Of a DNA stretch of 64,000 bases, positions 43,165-51,502 are shown one piece after another. Each line of letters starts with the position of its first letter. Position 1 is the stretch's first letter. Under the pieces are notes generated by a model. That model was not told where the DNA came from and made no database searches. It worked only from the letters and a program-made list of their open reading frames with translations. Source of the stretch: AC-49 sp963817035 (lineage in GTDB: Bacteria; Actinomycetota; Thermoleophilia; Solirubrobacterales; Solirubrobacteraceae); contig CAWFMM010000003.1 in NCBI GenBank assembly GCA_963817035.1, positions 62,001 through 126,000 on the forward strand, given 5' to 3'. The position numbers and the translations under genes are program-made.

Positions 43165-43301
43165 GACTACACAGGCTATCCCTGTCCACCATCGTCGAGC
43201 CCTGCGTGCGCCGATGCTGCGCCGGCGAAGCAGGGGACGGCACCGAGTGTGGCTGGTCCCGCTTTGCTCAGGTGAGCGTCAGGTCGGGTCGACGAGCAGA
43301 C

Positions 43302-44051
43302 TCAGGCCCGTAGCCTGGTTGGAGTCGCGGCTCGTGTGCGTCCGGAATCGGTGGGGTCGAGAACCCGCCATACCCCTTGGCCGATGGCGAGCATGCCGCG
43401 GGCGGATAGCGGCACGTCGCCGATCCTCGGGTTGTCTTTGAGCCGAGCGGGCTGTCCGAGGTCGAAGCCCTCGAACACCGCGCGCGACTCGTTGACGAAG
43501 TACATCCGCTCTGGCATCAGCGTTCCCCGATGGCCGCTGGGCATCACTCCCGACAGCTGAAGGTGGCCCAACCCGAGCGCCGTCCCGACGCGTTCACGGG
43601 CGCGGAGCATCGGCTCGCGACGCCATGAGCCCTCGGGGAGCTTGTCGCTGATGCGGTTCAGCGCGCCTAGAAGTCGTGTCTGGCTGGCCGTGAGCGTCCA
43701 CTCCAAAGCCGGCTTGTCCATCGTCACTCGCAGAGTTGCGGGACCGATCCAGGTGATCTCGAGATGGGCGTATCCAGTGTGCTCGCACGCGGCGCCGTAG
43801 TAGCGCGGGCAGGCTGTATCCAGGCTTGGCCCATCGACGTAGATCGACCAACGGCCCGCAGGGTCGCGGTGCCACAGCGTGCTGTAGGGGGCGAAGTCGT
43901 TCTCTGGGAACACCCGGAGCGCGAGCACGTGTCCGGAATCGAACGGCAAGCCGAACACGCCCCAGCCCTTCACGTACTCATGGTTCGGCCACGGTGCCTG
44001 GCCGCGGACGGCTTGAGCATTGGACAGTCTGGAGGCCAGATCAAGTCGCAC
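43302..44051 (-). CDS. Conserved protein of unknown function (249 aa)
   Basis: No family is recognised. The sequence is soluble and beta-rich: VKGWGVFGLPFDSGHVLALR, RWSIYVDGPSLDTACPRYYG and LEITWIGPATLRVTMDKPAL suggest a lipocalin-like or carotenoid-hydratase-like beta barrel, but this is by impression only. Two Cys and several His/Tyr occur in the CPRYYGAACEHTGY loop. The GTG at 44051 follows the DsrE stop by 2 nt, so it is translated from the same message and is likely under the divergent HD/LuxR regulator. Confidence 0.65.
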   Translation of the reverse strand: MRLDLASRLSNAQAVRGQAPWPNHEYVKGWGVFGLPFDSGHVLALRVFPENDFAPYSTLWHRDPAGRWSIYVDGPSLDTACPRYYGAACEHTGYAHLEITWIGPATLRVTMDKPALEWTLTASQTRLLGALNRISDKLPEGSWRREPMLRARERVGTALGLGHLQLSGVMPSGHRGTLMPERMYFVNESRAVFEGFDLGQPARLKDNPRIGDVPLSARGMLAIGQGVWRVLDPTDSGRTRAATPTRLRA

Positions 44052-44053
44052 GG

Positions 44054-44419
44054 TCAGTAGCTGAACACGGTTGCGGGTTGGTCACCGATCCACTCCCACA
44101 GTGCGGTGGCGCCAGCGACGCGGGCATGCGCGACGAACTGGTCTGGATCAACGCTGCGGGCGTTGACGCAGAAGGGGCAGGCGAGCAGCTGGCCGCTGCC
44201 CTCGGCGTACTGCTCGAAGACGCGATCAAGCGGCGGGCAGCCGTCGCACGCCACGCCGGTCGCGTGGTCCGGGAGGGCGAGGTACACGGCGTCCTTGGTA
44301 AGGAACATCGCGACCTCCTTGCCCTGCGTGGTCGCGGCTTGCCCAATCAGGAATGCGACAAGCACGCGCTCGGGGTCCTCCATGCCGGTTGCGAGGTTGA
44401 TGACGACTTTGTTGCTCAC
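44054..44419 (-). CDS. DsrE/DsrF-like family protein (121 aa)
   Basis: Small alpha/beta protein of the DsrE sulfur-relay superfamily. SNKVVINLATGMEDPERVLV and GKEVAMFLTKDAVYLALP are typical, and the Cys-containing segments CDGCPP and LLACPFC are where DsrE-like proteins carry a reactive Cys. Roles range from sulfur transfer to peroxide response. It begins at GTG 44419, which overlaps by 4 nt the stop of the 29-codon leader ORF (GTGA), and is followed 2 nt later by the gene of unknown function. Confidence 0.8.
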   Translation of the reverse strand: MSNKVVINLATGMEDPERVLVAFLIGQAATTQGKEVAMFLTKDAVYLALPDHATGVACDGCPPLDRVFEQYAEGSGQLLACPFCVNARSVDPDQFVAHARVAGATALWEWIGDQPATVFSY

Positions 44420-44505
44420 CGCTTCACCGCCTTGGTCGAGATTGAGGTGACGTCGTCTGGCCGCTCGTCCCTGGTGACGCTCTCGGCGAGCGCGGCGCGA
44501 GTCAT
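44416..44505 (-). CDS. 29-aa leader ORF coupled to the DsrE gene
   Basis: An ATG at 44505 opens MTRAALAESVTRDERPDDVT followed by SISTKAVKR and a stop that overlaps the DsrE start by 4 nt. Charged, soluble, no known relative. The tight coupling and position directly downstream of the palindrome support translation, perhaps only as a ribosome-delivery leader. Confidence 0.4.
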   Translation of the reverse strand: MTRAALAESVTRDERPDDVTSISTKAVKR

Positions 44506-44539
44506 GGCAGCGAAACTACGCCTAGCCCGGAGAGCTGGC

Positions 44540-44557
44540 ATCGGGAGAACTCCCGAT
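44540..44557. promoter_or_regulatory. Perfect 18-nt palindrome between divergent genes
   Basis: ATCGGGAG, AA, CTCCCGAT: 8-nt arms with a 2-nt centre. It lies 35 nt before the leader-ORF ATG on the left and 34 nt before the HD/LuxR regulator GTG on the right, a position that allows control of both. It is the obvious candidate operator for the dimeric LuxR-type HTH of that regulator. Confidence 0.7.
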
Positions 44558-44591
44558 AGGTGCACAGAGGTTGGGAGTAGCGTTCGGGGCC

Positions 44592-46151
44592 GTGGAGACG
44601 ACGGGACGGATCGAGCCGCTGACCGAGATGCGCCCGCGGCTGGCGGAGCTCGTCGCGGCGCTGTCGCTCGCCACCGATCTGGGTCTCGGCCAGGCGATGG
44701 AGCACGGACTGCGCGGCTGCCTGATCGCGACCCGGCTAGCCATGCGCGCCGAGCTCGACGAGGCCGCGATCGACGCCGTCTATTGGGTCAGCCTCCTCGC
44801 GATGGTCGGTTGTACCGCCGACTCGTTCGAGGTGCGGCTCGTGTTCGGCGACGACATCGCGGCACGCGAGGGGATGTTTGGCGCAGACCCGTCCCAACTC
44901 GGCCAGGCGCGCTACCTGCTGTCGCGGGCGGGCTCTGACGGCGGGGCGCTGCACCGCGCTCGGACCGGTGCCAAGCTGCTGGCGACCGGCATGCGCGCCG
45001 TCGTCGAGGCGATGAACACGCACTGCCAGGTGACGGGCGTTCTCGCGGACCGGCTTGGATTCGGGCCGGAGGTGTGCCAACCGCTGCAGCACACATTCGC
45101 GCGGTGGGACGGCAAGGGCGTTCCGCGCGGCATAGCCGGGGACACGATCGCGTTGTCGGCGCGGATCATGACCGTCGCCAACTACGTCGAGGTCGCGCAT
45201 CGGCTGCACGGCGTCGAGCCCGCGCTCGAGCTTGCACGACGGTACGCCGGGCTGATCATGGATCCCGACCTCGTCGCCACACTCAGGACCAGTGCGACGG
45301 CGATTCTTGAAGGCCTCGACGACGGGCCCTGGGAGATGGTGATCGCCGCCGAGCCAGGGCCTCGGGCACGGCTCACAGGCGCTGAGGTCGACAACGTCCT
45401 CGCGGCGCTCGGAGACTTCGCTGACCTGAAATCCCCATGGTTCACCGGACATTCGCGCCGGGTCGCCGAGCTCGCCGAGGCGGCCGCGCGACGCATTGGC
45501 CTCTCGGAGGACGACATCGTGAAGCTACGCAGGGCCGCGTTCGTGCACGCGCTCGGACGCTCAGGCGTACCGAACACGATTTGGGACAAACCCGGTCCGC
45601 TGACCCGCACCGAGCGCGAGCGCGTCCAGCTGCACCCCTACTACACAGACCGGGTCTTGCGCCGAGGGAGCCTTGCATCGCTTGCCGACCTCGCGTCCGC
45701 CAGCCACGAGCGACTCGACGGCAGCGGGTACCCGCGCGGGCTCACCGCCGCCACGCTTCCTATGCCCGCGCGCCTGCTCGCCGCCGCCGATGTCTACCAC
45801 GCGCTGACAAGCGCGCGTTCCCACCGCGAGGCGTTCGCGCCCGACCAGGCAGCTCGCGCCCTGCGAGAGGAGGCCCGCGCCGGCACGCTCGACGGTAACG
45901 CGACCGAGGCCGTCCTCGCCACGACGGGCCATCGCGGATACCCGCGCCTCTCTGCGCCCGCTTCGCTCACACCGCGCGAGCTCGAGGTTCTCAAGCTCGT
46001 CGCGACCGGCAGCACCACTGCGCAGGTCGCCGAGCGACTGACAATCACGCCGAAGACCGCCGACCACCACATCCAACACATCTACACCAAGATCGGCACA
46101 TCCAACCGCGCCGCCGCGACCCTCTTCGCGATGCGCCACGGCCTGGTCTGA
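44592..46151 (+). CDS. Transcriptional regulator: two degenerate HD-GYP halves fused to a LuxR-type HTH (519 aa)
   Basis: The N-terminal half contains a degraded HD-GYP segment (FARWDGKGVPRGIAG near 169-183). Residues 280-450 form a second: GHSRRVAELAEAAARRIGL, then VHALGRSGVP where HD-GYP enzymes have HDIGK, and SHERLDGSGYPRG with the GYP motif kept. The metal-binding Asp of the HD pair is thus Ala (H319-A320). Residues 458-519 are a LuxR/NarL HTH (LTPRELEVLKLVATGSTTAQ). It is probably a sensor whose HD fold binds a ligand rather than hydrolysing c-di-GMP. GTG 44592 is preferred over a TTG at 44571. Divergent from the DsrE operon. Confidence 0.85.
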   Translation: METTGRIEPLTEMRPRLAELVAALSLATDLGLGQAMEHGLRGCLIATRLAMRAELDEAAIDAVYWVSLLAMVGCTADSFEVRLVFGDDIAAREGMFGADPSQLGQARYLLSRAGSDGGALHRARTGAKLLATGMRAVVEAMNTHCQVTGVLADRLGFGPEVCQPLQHTFARWDGKGVPRGIAGDTIALSARIMTVANYVEVAHRLHGVEPALELARRYAGLIMDPDLVATLRTSATAILEGLDDGPWEMVIAAEPGPRARLTGAEVDNVLAALGDFADLKSPWFTGHSRRVAELAEAAARRIGLSEDDIVKLRRAAFVHALGRSGVPNTIWDKPGPLTRTERERVQLHPYYTDRVLRRGSLASLADLASASHERLDGSGYPRGLTAATLPMPARLLAAADVYHALTSARSHREAFAPDQAARALREEARAGTLDGNATEAVLATTGHRGYPRLSAPASLTPRELEVLKLVATGSTTAQVAERLTITPKTADHHIQHIYTKIGTSNRAAATLFAMRHGLV

Positions 46152-46447
46152 CCGCGGCGTCCGCGCCCCGAGCGCCAACGAGCGGAGAGAGGGGTGTCTG
46201 GGTTCAGGACATGTGCAACGTAGCGGTGATCCCTCCTGACAAGCTGATCACCGCGATCCTGCCCTACACCGGCCACCCAGTCACGCTGTTCGGTGACTGG
46301 GGCACACCCGACGCCACCCGCGAAGCCAACGCGATCACCAACGGCCTCACGGGTTGGAGCCGATCGCGATTGCCTGGCCCAAGCTCGGGAGGCCGGACCG
46401 TAGGGCCCGGTACGGCGGACAGCCTGCTCACGCCGAGCCAGGACCAG
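46152..46447. other. Gene-poor stretch between the HD/LuxR gene and tRNA-Ser
   Basis: A plus-strand frame from 46211 begins MCNVAVIPPDKLITAILPYT and looks protein-like for about 45 codons, but then runs into low-quality sequence and the tRNA on the opposite strand. It could be a fragment of a lost gene. Nothing else is recognised here. Confidence 0.4.
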
Positions 46448-46495
46448 GGCTACAACAAGCGAACCCCAGCCCATTCTTCAGGGGCCAGGGTTCGC
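46448..46495 (-). terminator. Probable intrinsic terminator of tRNA-Ser
   Basis: On the minus strand GCGAACCC ... GGGTTCGC arms (46459-46495) with additional inner pairs form a strong hairpin, followed by TTGTTGT. It begins 12 nt after the tRNA 3' CCA. The T-run is short but uncommon in this GC-rich region. Confidence 0.6.
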
Positions 46496-46507
46496 ACGTC
46501 GCAAAGA

Positions 46508-46599
46508 TGGCGGAGAGAGGGGGATTCGAACCCCCGAGCGAAGTTACCCCCGCTACACGATTTCCAGTCGTGCCCGTTCAACCGCTCCGGCACCTCTCC
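46508..46599 (-). tRNA. tRNA-Ser (anticodon GGA), CCA encoded
   Basis: A class II tRNA with a long variable arm. Acceptor GGAGAGG pairs with TCTCTCC (one G-T pair), anticodon stem CACGA/TCGTG flanks loop CTGGAAA with anticodon GGA, T-arm GGGGGTTCGAATCCCCC. The discriminator G is followed by a genomically encoded CCA at 46510-46508. Confidence 0.96.
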
Positions 46600-46623
46600 T
46601 GGTGGGGCAAATCTAGCGGCTCT

Positions 46624-47820
46624 TCAGATCTGCCAGGAGCCACCGCGCAGCACCGGGACCGCCTCGCCGCCGGAGCTCAGTCCGTCGACCTCCTGGTCCG
46701 ACGAGCCGATCATGAAGTCGATGTGGATCGAGCTGACGTTGACCTTGTCCTGATCCTCGGGCCCCGCGGTGAACGTGTAGGCCGCGCCGAGCGCGACGTG
46801 GCTCGCGGCGTTCTCGTCGAGCAGCGTGTCAAAGAAGACGGTGTCCAGCGGGCCGATGCGCCCCGCGTCGTCGACCAATGCGACCTCGCCGAGGCGCGCC
46901 GCGCCGTCGTCACGCGCGACGTAGCCGCGCAGGACGTCCACATTCTCCTGCGCGTCGATGCGCACCGCACGCCCGTCGCGGAACTCGACCTCGAGACCGC
47001 TGATGATCGACCCGCCGAGCAGCAGCGGTTTGGTCGACCGCACGACCCCGTCCACACGCTGCGGATCGGGTGCGGTGAAGACCTCTTCGGACGGCAGGTT
47101 GGCCATGTGGGTGATGCCGCCGACCGTCTCCATCGTCGCGGCCATGAACGTCGAGGTCGGCAGCAACCCGACGGTCAGGTCGGTGCCTTCGGAGCGGAAG
47201 CGCAGCGCATCGAAGCCGCGCTCGTTGAGCGCGGCGGCGGCGCCCTTGAGCACCTTGACGCGCTCGGTCCACGCGGCGATCGGATCGTCTTCGTCGAGCC
47301 GGCAGGTGTGCACGACGTCGGCGACGAGCTTGTCGTAGGCCGCGTCGGGGTCGAGGTCGGGATAGACGAGCGTCGCCCAGTTGCGGGTCGGGCACGGGAT
47401 CGCGGTCCAGTTCGTCGTCGCCTCGTTGACGACCGTCACCCCCTCCTTGACCGCGGGCAGCAGGTCGCGCCCCGCCCGCTGGGGATCGACGTCCTCGAGC
47501 AGCCCGGGAAACGCCGGGCCCGAGAGCCCAATCCGTGCGCAGCGCTGTTTGCCGAGCTCGAGCATCCGATTGCCGTACCACGACGGGACGAAGTCCAGCG
47601 TGTCGGGATCGGCGTTGAGCAGGCGCGCCCGTTTGACGTGCAGATCGAAGTAGGCCACGTCGACGAACTTCGCGCCGTGACGGTAGGCGCTGGCGACCAG
47701 CGCCCGGGTCAGGAGCTCCTTACCCGGCTCGGTGCCGATCGCGACGATCTGGCCGGGCTGGACGTTGGCGCCGAAGGCGATGGCCAGGTCGGCAAAACGA
47801 TCGAGGTCGGGCTGGTTCAC
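46624..47820 (-). CDS. M29-family aminopeptidase (AmpS/PepS-like, 398 aa)
   Basis: Metal-dependent aminopeptidase releasing N-terminal residues in the cytoplasm. Conserved M29 segments: QPGQIVAIGTEPGKELLTRA near the start, FRSEGTDLTVGLLPTSTFMA and MANLPSEEVFTAPDPQRVDG in the centre with metal-binding Glu, and a C-terminal DKVNVSSIHIDFMIGS carrying His and Asp ligands. Length is right for the family. It starts at GTG 47820, 13 nt after the STAS-protein stop, so the two may share a transcript. Confidence 0.93.
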   Translation of the reverse strand: MNQPDLDRFADLAIAFGANVQPGQIVAIGTEPGKELLTRALVASAYRHGAKFVDVAYFDLHVKRARLLNADPDTLDFVPSWYGNRMLELGKQRCARIGLSGPAFPGLLEDVDPQRAGRDLLPAVKEGVTVVNEATTNWTAIPCPTRNWATLVYPDLDPDAAYDKLVADVVHTCRLDEDDPIAAWTERVKVLKGAAAALNERGFDALRFRSEGTDLTVGLLPTSTFMAATMETVGGITHMANLPSEEVFTAPDPQRVDGVVRSTKPLLLGGSIISGLEVEFRDGRAVRIDAQENVDVLRGYVARDDGAARLGEVALVDDAGRIGPLDTVFFDTLLDENAASHVALGAAYTFTAGPEDQDKVNVSSIHIDFMIGSSDQEVDGLSSGGEAVPVLRGGSWQI

Positions 47821-47833
47821 GTCGGGGAAGGCC

Positions 47834-48169
47834 CTACGGCTGGTCGACCATGTCCAGCGCTTCAGTGATCCCCGCGATCGCGATCACACGATCGACCGCG
47901 CTGTCTGTCGGCGCCCGGACGATCGTCAGCATCCCGCCGGACAGCCGCGCCGCGGCATGCCCCGCAACCAGGACGCGTACACCGCTCGAATCGATGAACT
48001 CCAGGCCGCGCAGGTCGATCACCACGCTGCCGCCGTCACGGATGACGGGCAGCGCCGCGTTCTCGAGCTCCGATGCGGTCGCGAGGTCGAGCTCGCCGCG
48101 CAGCGTGAGCACCAGGCGATCGTGCTCCTGGACCTGATCGATCTCAAACGGTGGTGGATCAGCCGTCAT
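47834..48169 (-). CDS. STAS-domain anti-sigma-factor antagonist (111 aa)
   Basis: Single STAS domain of the SpoIIAA/RsbV type. RLVLTLRGELDLATASELEN and VVIDLRGLEFIDSSGVRVLV are diagnostic; the Ser pair in IDSSG includes the residue phosphorylated by the partner anti-sigma kinase. No kinase or sigma gene is adjacent. The ATG at 48169 is chosen; an ATG seven codons upstream in the same frame is possible. Confidence 0.92.
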   Translation of the reverse strand: MTADPPPFEIDQVQEHDRLVLTLRGELDLATASELENAALPVIRDGGSVVIDLRGLEFIDSSGVRVLVAGHAAARLSGGMLTIVRAPTDSAVDRVIAIAGITEALDMVDQP

Positions 48170-48318
48170 TGAACCCAGCAGCCTAACCATCCGACTCGAT
48201 CGGGCGAAGGAACAGGTCGGTCTACCTCTCTCGGAGGCCGCACAGGGGACGCGAGGATGATCGCTCTCGTCACCGGCGTCGTCGTTACTCGCCGACGCGT
48301 GCGGTGTAGTGGTCCGCA

Positions 48319-49545
48319 ATGACCGTCCCCGCGCGGCGTCCGGATGAGATTCGTGCCCTGAGCAGACTGGCGTTCTCCGAGTTACGGGGCGCGACGGCGG
48401 GAATCGGCGATCTGCACCAGGCGATCGCGGATCGCTCGTTCGGCTCGGCCGGGCGGAGCGCGTCGCCGGTGCGGACTGTGCACGACACGATCTCCGGCGG
48501 GGTCTATCGCGCGGTCGGCGTGGCGTTCGGGGCGGCCGGAGCCGTGGTCGACGGCCTGCTGGCGACTCGCGGCGCGAGGGGCGACGGACGCTCGGTGTCA
48601 CGCTCGCCGCGCGGCGCCGCGGCCCTGGGGGCTCTGACCGGGCTGATCGGCGATCAGCTGGAGCGCGAGGGCTCAGATCTCCAGGAGCCGATGACGGTGC
48701 GCGTGGCTGGTTCTGTCGTGGAGTGCTCGCCGGCGTCGCTGTCTTGCGCGTTTGTGGACGCGGCGCCGGAGATCGTCGTGTTCGTCCATGGCCTGATGGA
48801 GACCGAGCTGTCGTGGCGACGGGGTGAGGCGGCGACATACGGTGCCCGGCTGCGCGACGACCTCGGGATGACGCCGGTGTACGTGCGCGTGAACACGGGC
48901 CGCCACGTCTCCGAGAACGGGCGCTCGCTGGCCGATCTGCTGGCCACGCTCGTGTCCGCGTGGCCGGTCGAGGTCCGGCGGATCGCTCTGGTGGGGCATT
49001 CGCTGGGCGGGCTGATCGCGCGCAGCGCGTGTCATCAGGCCGCTCTGGAAGGGGCGACCTGGGTGGAGCAGGCCGACCACATCGTCTCCCTCGGATCGCC
49101 GCATCTCGGCGCCCCGCTCGAGCAGGGCACGCATCTGGCCAGCGCGGCGCTGGAGCGCCTGCCCGAGACGCGGCCGCTGAGCGCGTTCCTGCGCCGCCGC
49201 AGCTCGGGCATCCGCGATCTTCGCCACGGGTCGTTGGTCGACGAGGACTGGCGGGGCTGCGATCCGGATGCGTTGCGCGCGCGGGCGGTGGCCGAGGTGC
49301 CGCTGCTCCCGGGCGCCACCCACTCGTTCGTCGCGGCGACGGTGACCCGCAGCCCACGCCACCCGGTCGGCCGGCTGGTCGGAGATCTGCTCGTACTGGA
49401 GGCCAGCGCGTCCGGGCGCGGGCGCTCGCGTCGCATCGGCTTCGAGGACTCCGATGGTCTGCACGTCGGCGGCGCCACACACTTCGCGCTGTTGAACCAC
49501 CCGGCGGTGTATGCGGCGCTGCGTGAGTGGCTGGCGGGCGCGTGA
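48319..49545 (+). CDS. Alpha/beta hydrolase, PGAP1/lipase-like (408 aa)
   Basis: Serine hydrolase. The oxyanion motif VVFVHGLMETELSW and the nucleophile elbow ALVGHSLGGLIARSA are clear; an Asp and a His (GATHFALLNHPAVY) near the C-terminus complete a likely triad. SLGSPHLGAPLEQGTH is typical of lipase/PGAP1-type esterases. About 130 residues precede the hydrolase core and may form a lid or lipid-binding region with an amphipathic segment. No signal peptide. Substrate unknown; a lipid ester is the best guess. Confidence 0.82.
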   Translation: MTVPARRPDEIRALSRLAFSELRGATAGIGDLHQAIADRSFGSAGRSASPVRTVHDTISGGVYRAVGVAFGAAGAVVDGLLATRGARGDGRSVSRSPRGAAALGALTGLIGDQLEREGSDLQEPMTVRVAGSVVECSPASLSCAFVDAAPEIVVFVHGLMETELSWRRGEAATYGARLRDDLGMTPVYVRVNTGRHVSENGRSLADLLATLVSAWPVEVRRIALVGHSLGGLIARSACHQAALEGATWVEQADHIVSLGSPHLGAPLEQGTHLASAALERLPETRPLSAFLRRRSSGIRDLRHGSLVDEDWRGCDPDALRARAVAEVPLLPGATHSFVAATVTRSPRHPVGRLVGDLLVLEASASGRGRSRRIGFEDSDGLHVGGATHFALLNHPAVYAALREWLAGA

Positions 49546-49575
49546 ACAGCGCGGCGAGGGAAACTGCCGCGCTGT

Positions 49576-50352
49576 TCAGAGCCCAACGCCCGCGTCCCGC
49601 TCCACCGCCGCCGCGGCGTCCTGCAACGCCGGCAGCAACACCCGGCGCATGTCGTCGAGGGAGGTCCGCGTCGCATGGGTCGAGACGTTCACGGCCGCCA
49701 CGACCGTGCCGTCCGCGCCACGCACCGGCACGGCGATCGACCGCAGCCCGGTCTCGAGCTCCTGGTCGACCAGCGCCCAGCCCTGGCGGTGTACGCGATC
49801 CAGCACCGAGCGCAGCTCGCCGACGCTCGCCACCGTCCCGCGGGTCAACGGTTCCAGCTCGAGCCCGTCGAGGATCGAGTCCAGGGCGTCCGGCTCCAGC
49901 GCTGCCAGCAGCACGCGCCCCATCGACGTCGCATAGGCCGGGAACCGCGTCCCGACGGAGATCGTCACCGCCATGATCCTCTGCGTCGGCACGCGCGCGA
50001 CGTAGACGACGTCAGCCCCGTCCAAGACCGACAGCGACGACGACTCGTGCACCCGCTCGACCAGCTGCACGAGATGCGGCTGGGCGACCTGCGGCAGGCT
50101 CAGACTCGATAGGTAGGCGTAGCCAAGCTCGAGGACCCGGGGGGTCAGCGCGAAGCGCCCGTCGCGCGAGCGCGCGTAGCCGAGTTGCTCGAGCGTGAGG
50201 AGGAACCGCCGAGCTGTCGCCCGCGTCAGATCAGCCTCGCGCGCGACCTCGCTCACGGTCTGCGGCTCGGCGGCACTCAGCGCGCGGATGACGGCCAGAC
50301 CGCGGTGCAGCGACTGAACGAACTGGCCCGGGTGCGGTGCGCCGGCGGTCAC
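49576..50352 (-). CDS. pcaR: IclR-family regulator of the pca operon (258 aa)
   Basis: N-terminal winged HTH (FVQSLHRGLAVIRALSAAEP; VSEVAREADLTRATARRFLL) and a C-terminal IclR effector domain (YVARVPTQRIMAVTISVGTR; LETGLRSIAVPVRGADGTVV). This matches PcaR/PcaU/CatR-type IclR regulators, which bind protocatechuate or 3-oxoadipate. It is the last gene of the operon, its GTG overlapping the pcaC stop by 4 nt, so it is probably autoregulated. The candidate operator is in the pcaI-pobA gap. Confidence 0.9.
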   Translation of the reverse strand: MTAGAPHPGQFVQSLHRGLAVIRALSAAEPQTVSEVAREADLTRATARRFLLTLEQLGYARSRDGRFALTPRVLELGYAYLSSLSLPQVAQPHLVQLVERVHESSSLSVLDGADVVYVARVPTQRIMAVTISVGTRFPAYATSMGRVLLAALEPDALDSILDGLELEPLTRGTVASVGELRSVLDRVHRQGWALVDQELETGLRSIAVPVRGADGTVVAAVNVSTHATRTSLDDMRRVLLPALQDAAAAVERDAGVGL

Positions 50353-50738
50353 GCCTCGGGCAGCTCGCCCTCCTCGGCCAGCGTCTGCTGGGCGATCGCG
50401 AAGGCCGCGTTGGCGGCCGGGACGCCCGCGTAGACCGCGGTATGGAGCAGGACCTCGGAGATCTCGTCGGCCGTCAGCCCGTGCTTCAGCGCCGCGCGCA
50501 CGTGCATCGGGATCTCGGCGTGACAGTGCAGCGCAGTCAGCACCGACAGCGTGATCACGGACCGGGTGCGGCGATCGAGCCCGTCGCGCGCCCACACCTG
50601 ACCCCACGCCGCGCGGGTGATGTAGTCCTGAAACGGCTGCGAGAACGGCGTCGTCGACTCGACCGCCCGATCCACGTGCGCGTCGCCGAGCACCTCGCGG
50701 CGCACCGTCATGCCCTCGTCGTACAGGTCGTCGGTCAT
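50349..50738 (-). CDS. pcaC: 4-carboxymuconolactone decarboxylase (129 aa)
   Basis: Decarboxylates 4-carboxymuconolactone to 3-oxoadipate enol-lactone. The AhpD-like fold is indicated by RTRSVITLSVLTALHCHAEI and EVLLHTAVYAGVPAANAAFA; length is that of free-standing PcaC. In many actinobacteria it is fused to PcaD as PcaL, but here the two are separate, overlapping by 4 nt (ATGA). Confidence 0.95.
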   Translation of the reverse strand: MTDDLYDEGMTVRREVLGDAHVDRAVESTTPFSQPFQDYITRAAWGQVWARDGLDRRTRSVITLSVLTALHCHAEIPMHVRAALKHGLTADEISEVLLHTAVYAGVPAANAAFAIAQQTLAEEGELPEA

Positions 50739-51502
50739 AGGGCCTCCAGGATCAGATTGGTGATGGCGTCGGCCTGCTCGACGTTGGCGAAGTGAGCGGC
50801 GGGATGAACGACTTCGAAGCGAGCGCCTCCGATCGCGTCGGCGATCGCGCGGCCGTGCGCCGGCGGCGTGGCGACGTCGTCGCGGCCGGCGATGACGAGG
50901 GTCGGAGCGGTGATCGACGCCAGGTCGCCGCGCAGGTCCATGTCACGGATCGCCGCGCAGCAGCCGGCATAGCCGCCCGCCGGCGTGTTGACGAGCATCG
51001 TGCGCAGGTGCGCGACACCGTCGGGGTGCGAGGCGATGTACTCGGCGGTCAGCCAGCGGGAGATGATCGCGTCGGCGATCGGCTCAACCGAATCGGCGGC
51101 GAGAACGGCGTCGATCCGCTCCGTCCATCCCTCGGCCGGCGGCATGTGCGGCGATGTGCAGCAGAGCACGAGCTTGTCGATGCGCGACGGCGCATGCACG
51201 CCGAGCCACATCCCGACCATCCCACCAAGCGACAGCCCGCAGTACGACGCGCGCTCGATCTCGAGCTCGTCGAGCAGCGCGACGACATCGCCACCGAGGT
51301 CGTCGAGCGAGTACGGTCCGTCGACAACCGGCGACTGGCCGTGGCCACGATGGTCAAAGCGCACGACGCGGTGATGCTCGGCGAGCGCGGCGAACTGCGG
51401 GTCCCACATCGCCGTCGACGAGCCCAGCGAGTTGCCGAGCACGAGCACCGGCGCGTCGGGCGGCCCGTCGACGATGTGATGCACGGCGACCATCTCGGCC
51501 AT
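50735..51502 (-). CDS. pcaD: 3-oxoadipate enol-lactonase (255 aa)
   Basis: Alpha/beta hydrolase opening 3-oxoadipate enol-lactone to 3-oxoadipate. VLVLGNSLGSSTAMWDPQFA gives the oxyanion segment, RASYCGLSLGGMVGMWLGVH the nucleophile Ser elbow, and the C-terminal VVHPAAHFANVEQ the catalytic His. Length is typical of PcaD. The ATG at 51502 directly abuts the pcaB stop (TAG at 51503). Confidence 0.94.
   Translation of the reverse strand: MAEMVAVHHIVDGPPDAPVLVLGNSLGSSTAMWDPQFAALAEHHRVVRFDHRGHGQSPVVDGPYSLDDLGGDVVALLDELEIERASYCGLSLGGMVGMWLGVHAPSRIDKLVLCCTSPHMPPAEGWTERIDAVLAADSVEPIADAIISRWLTAEYIASHPDGVAHLRTMLVNTPAGGYAGCCAAIRDMDLRGDLASITAPTLVIAGRDDVATPPAHGRAIADAIGGARFEVVHPAAHFANVEQADAITNLILEAL

Noticed and set aside
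46211..46620. Plus-strand frame starting MCNVAVIPP and running through the tRNA-Ser gene
   Set aside because: Only the first 45 codons look protein-like; the remainder is antisense to a tRNA. Kept only as a possible fragment.
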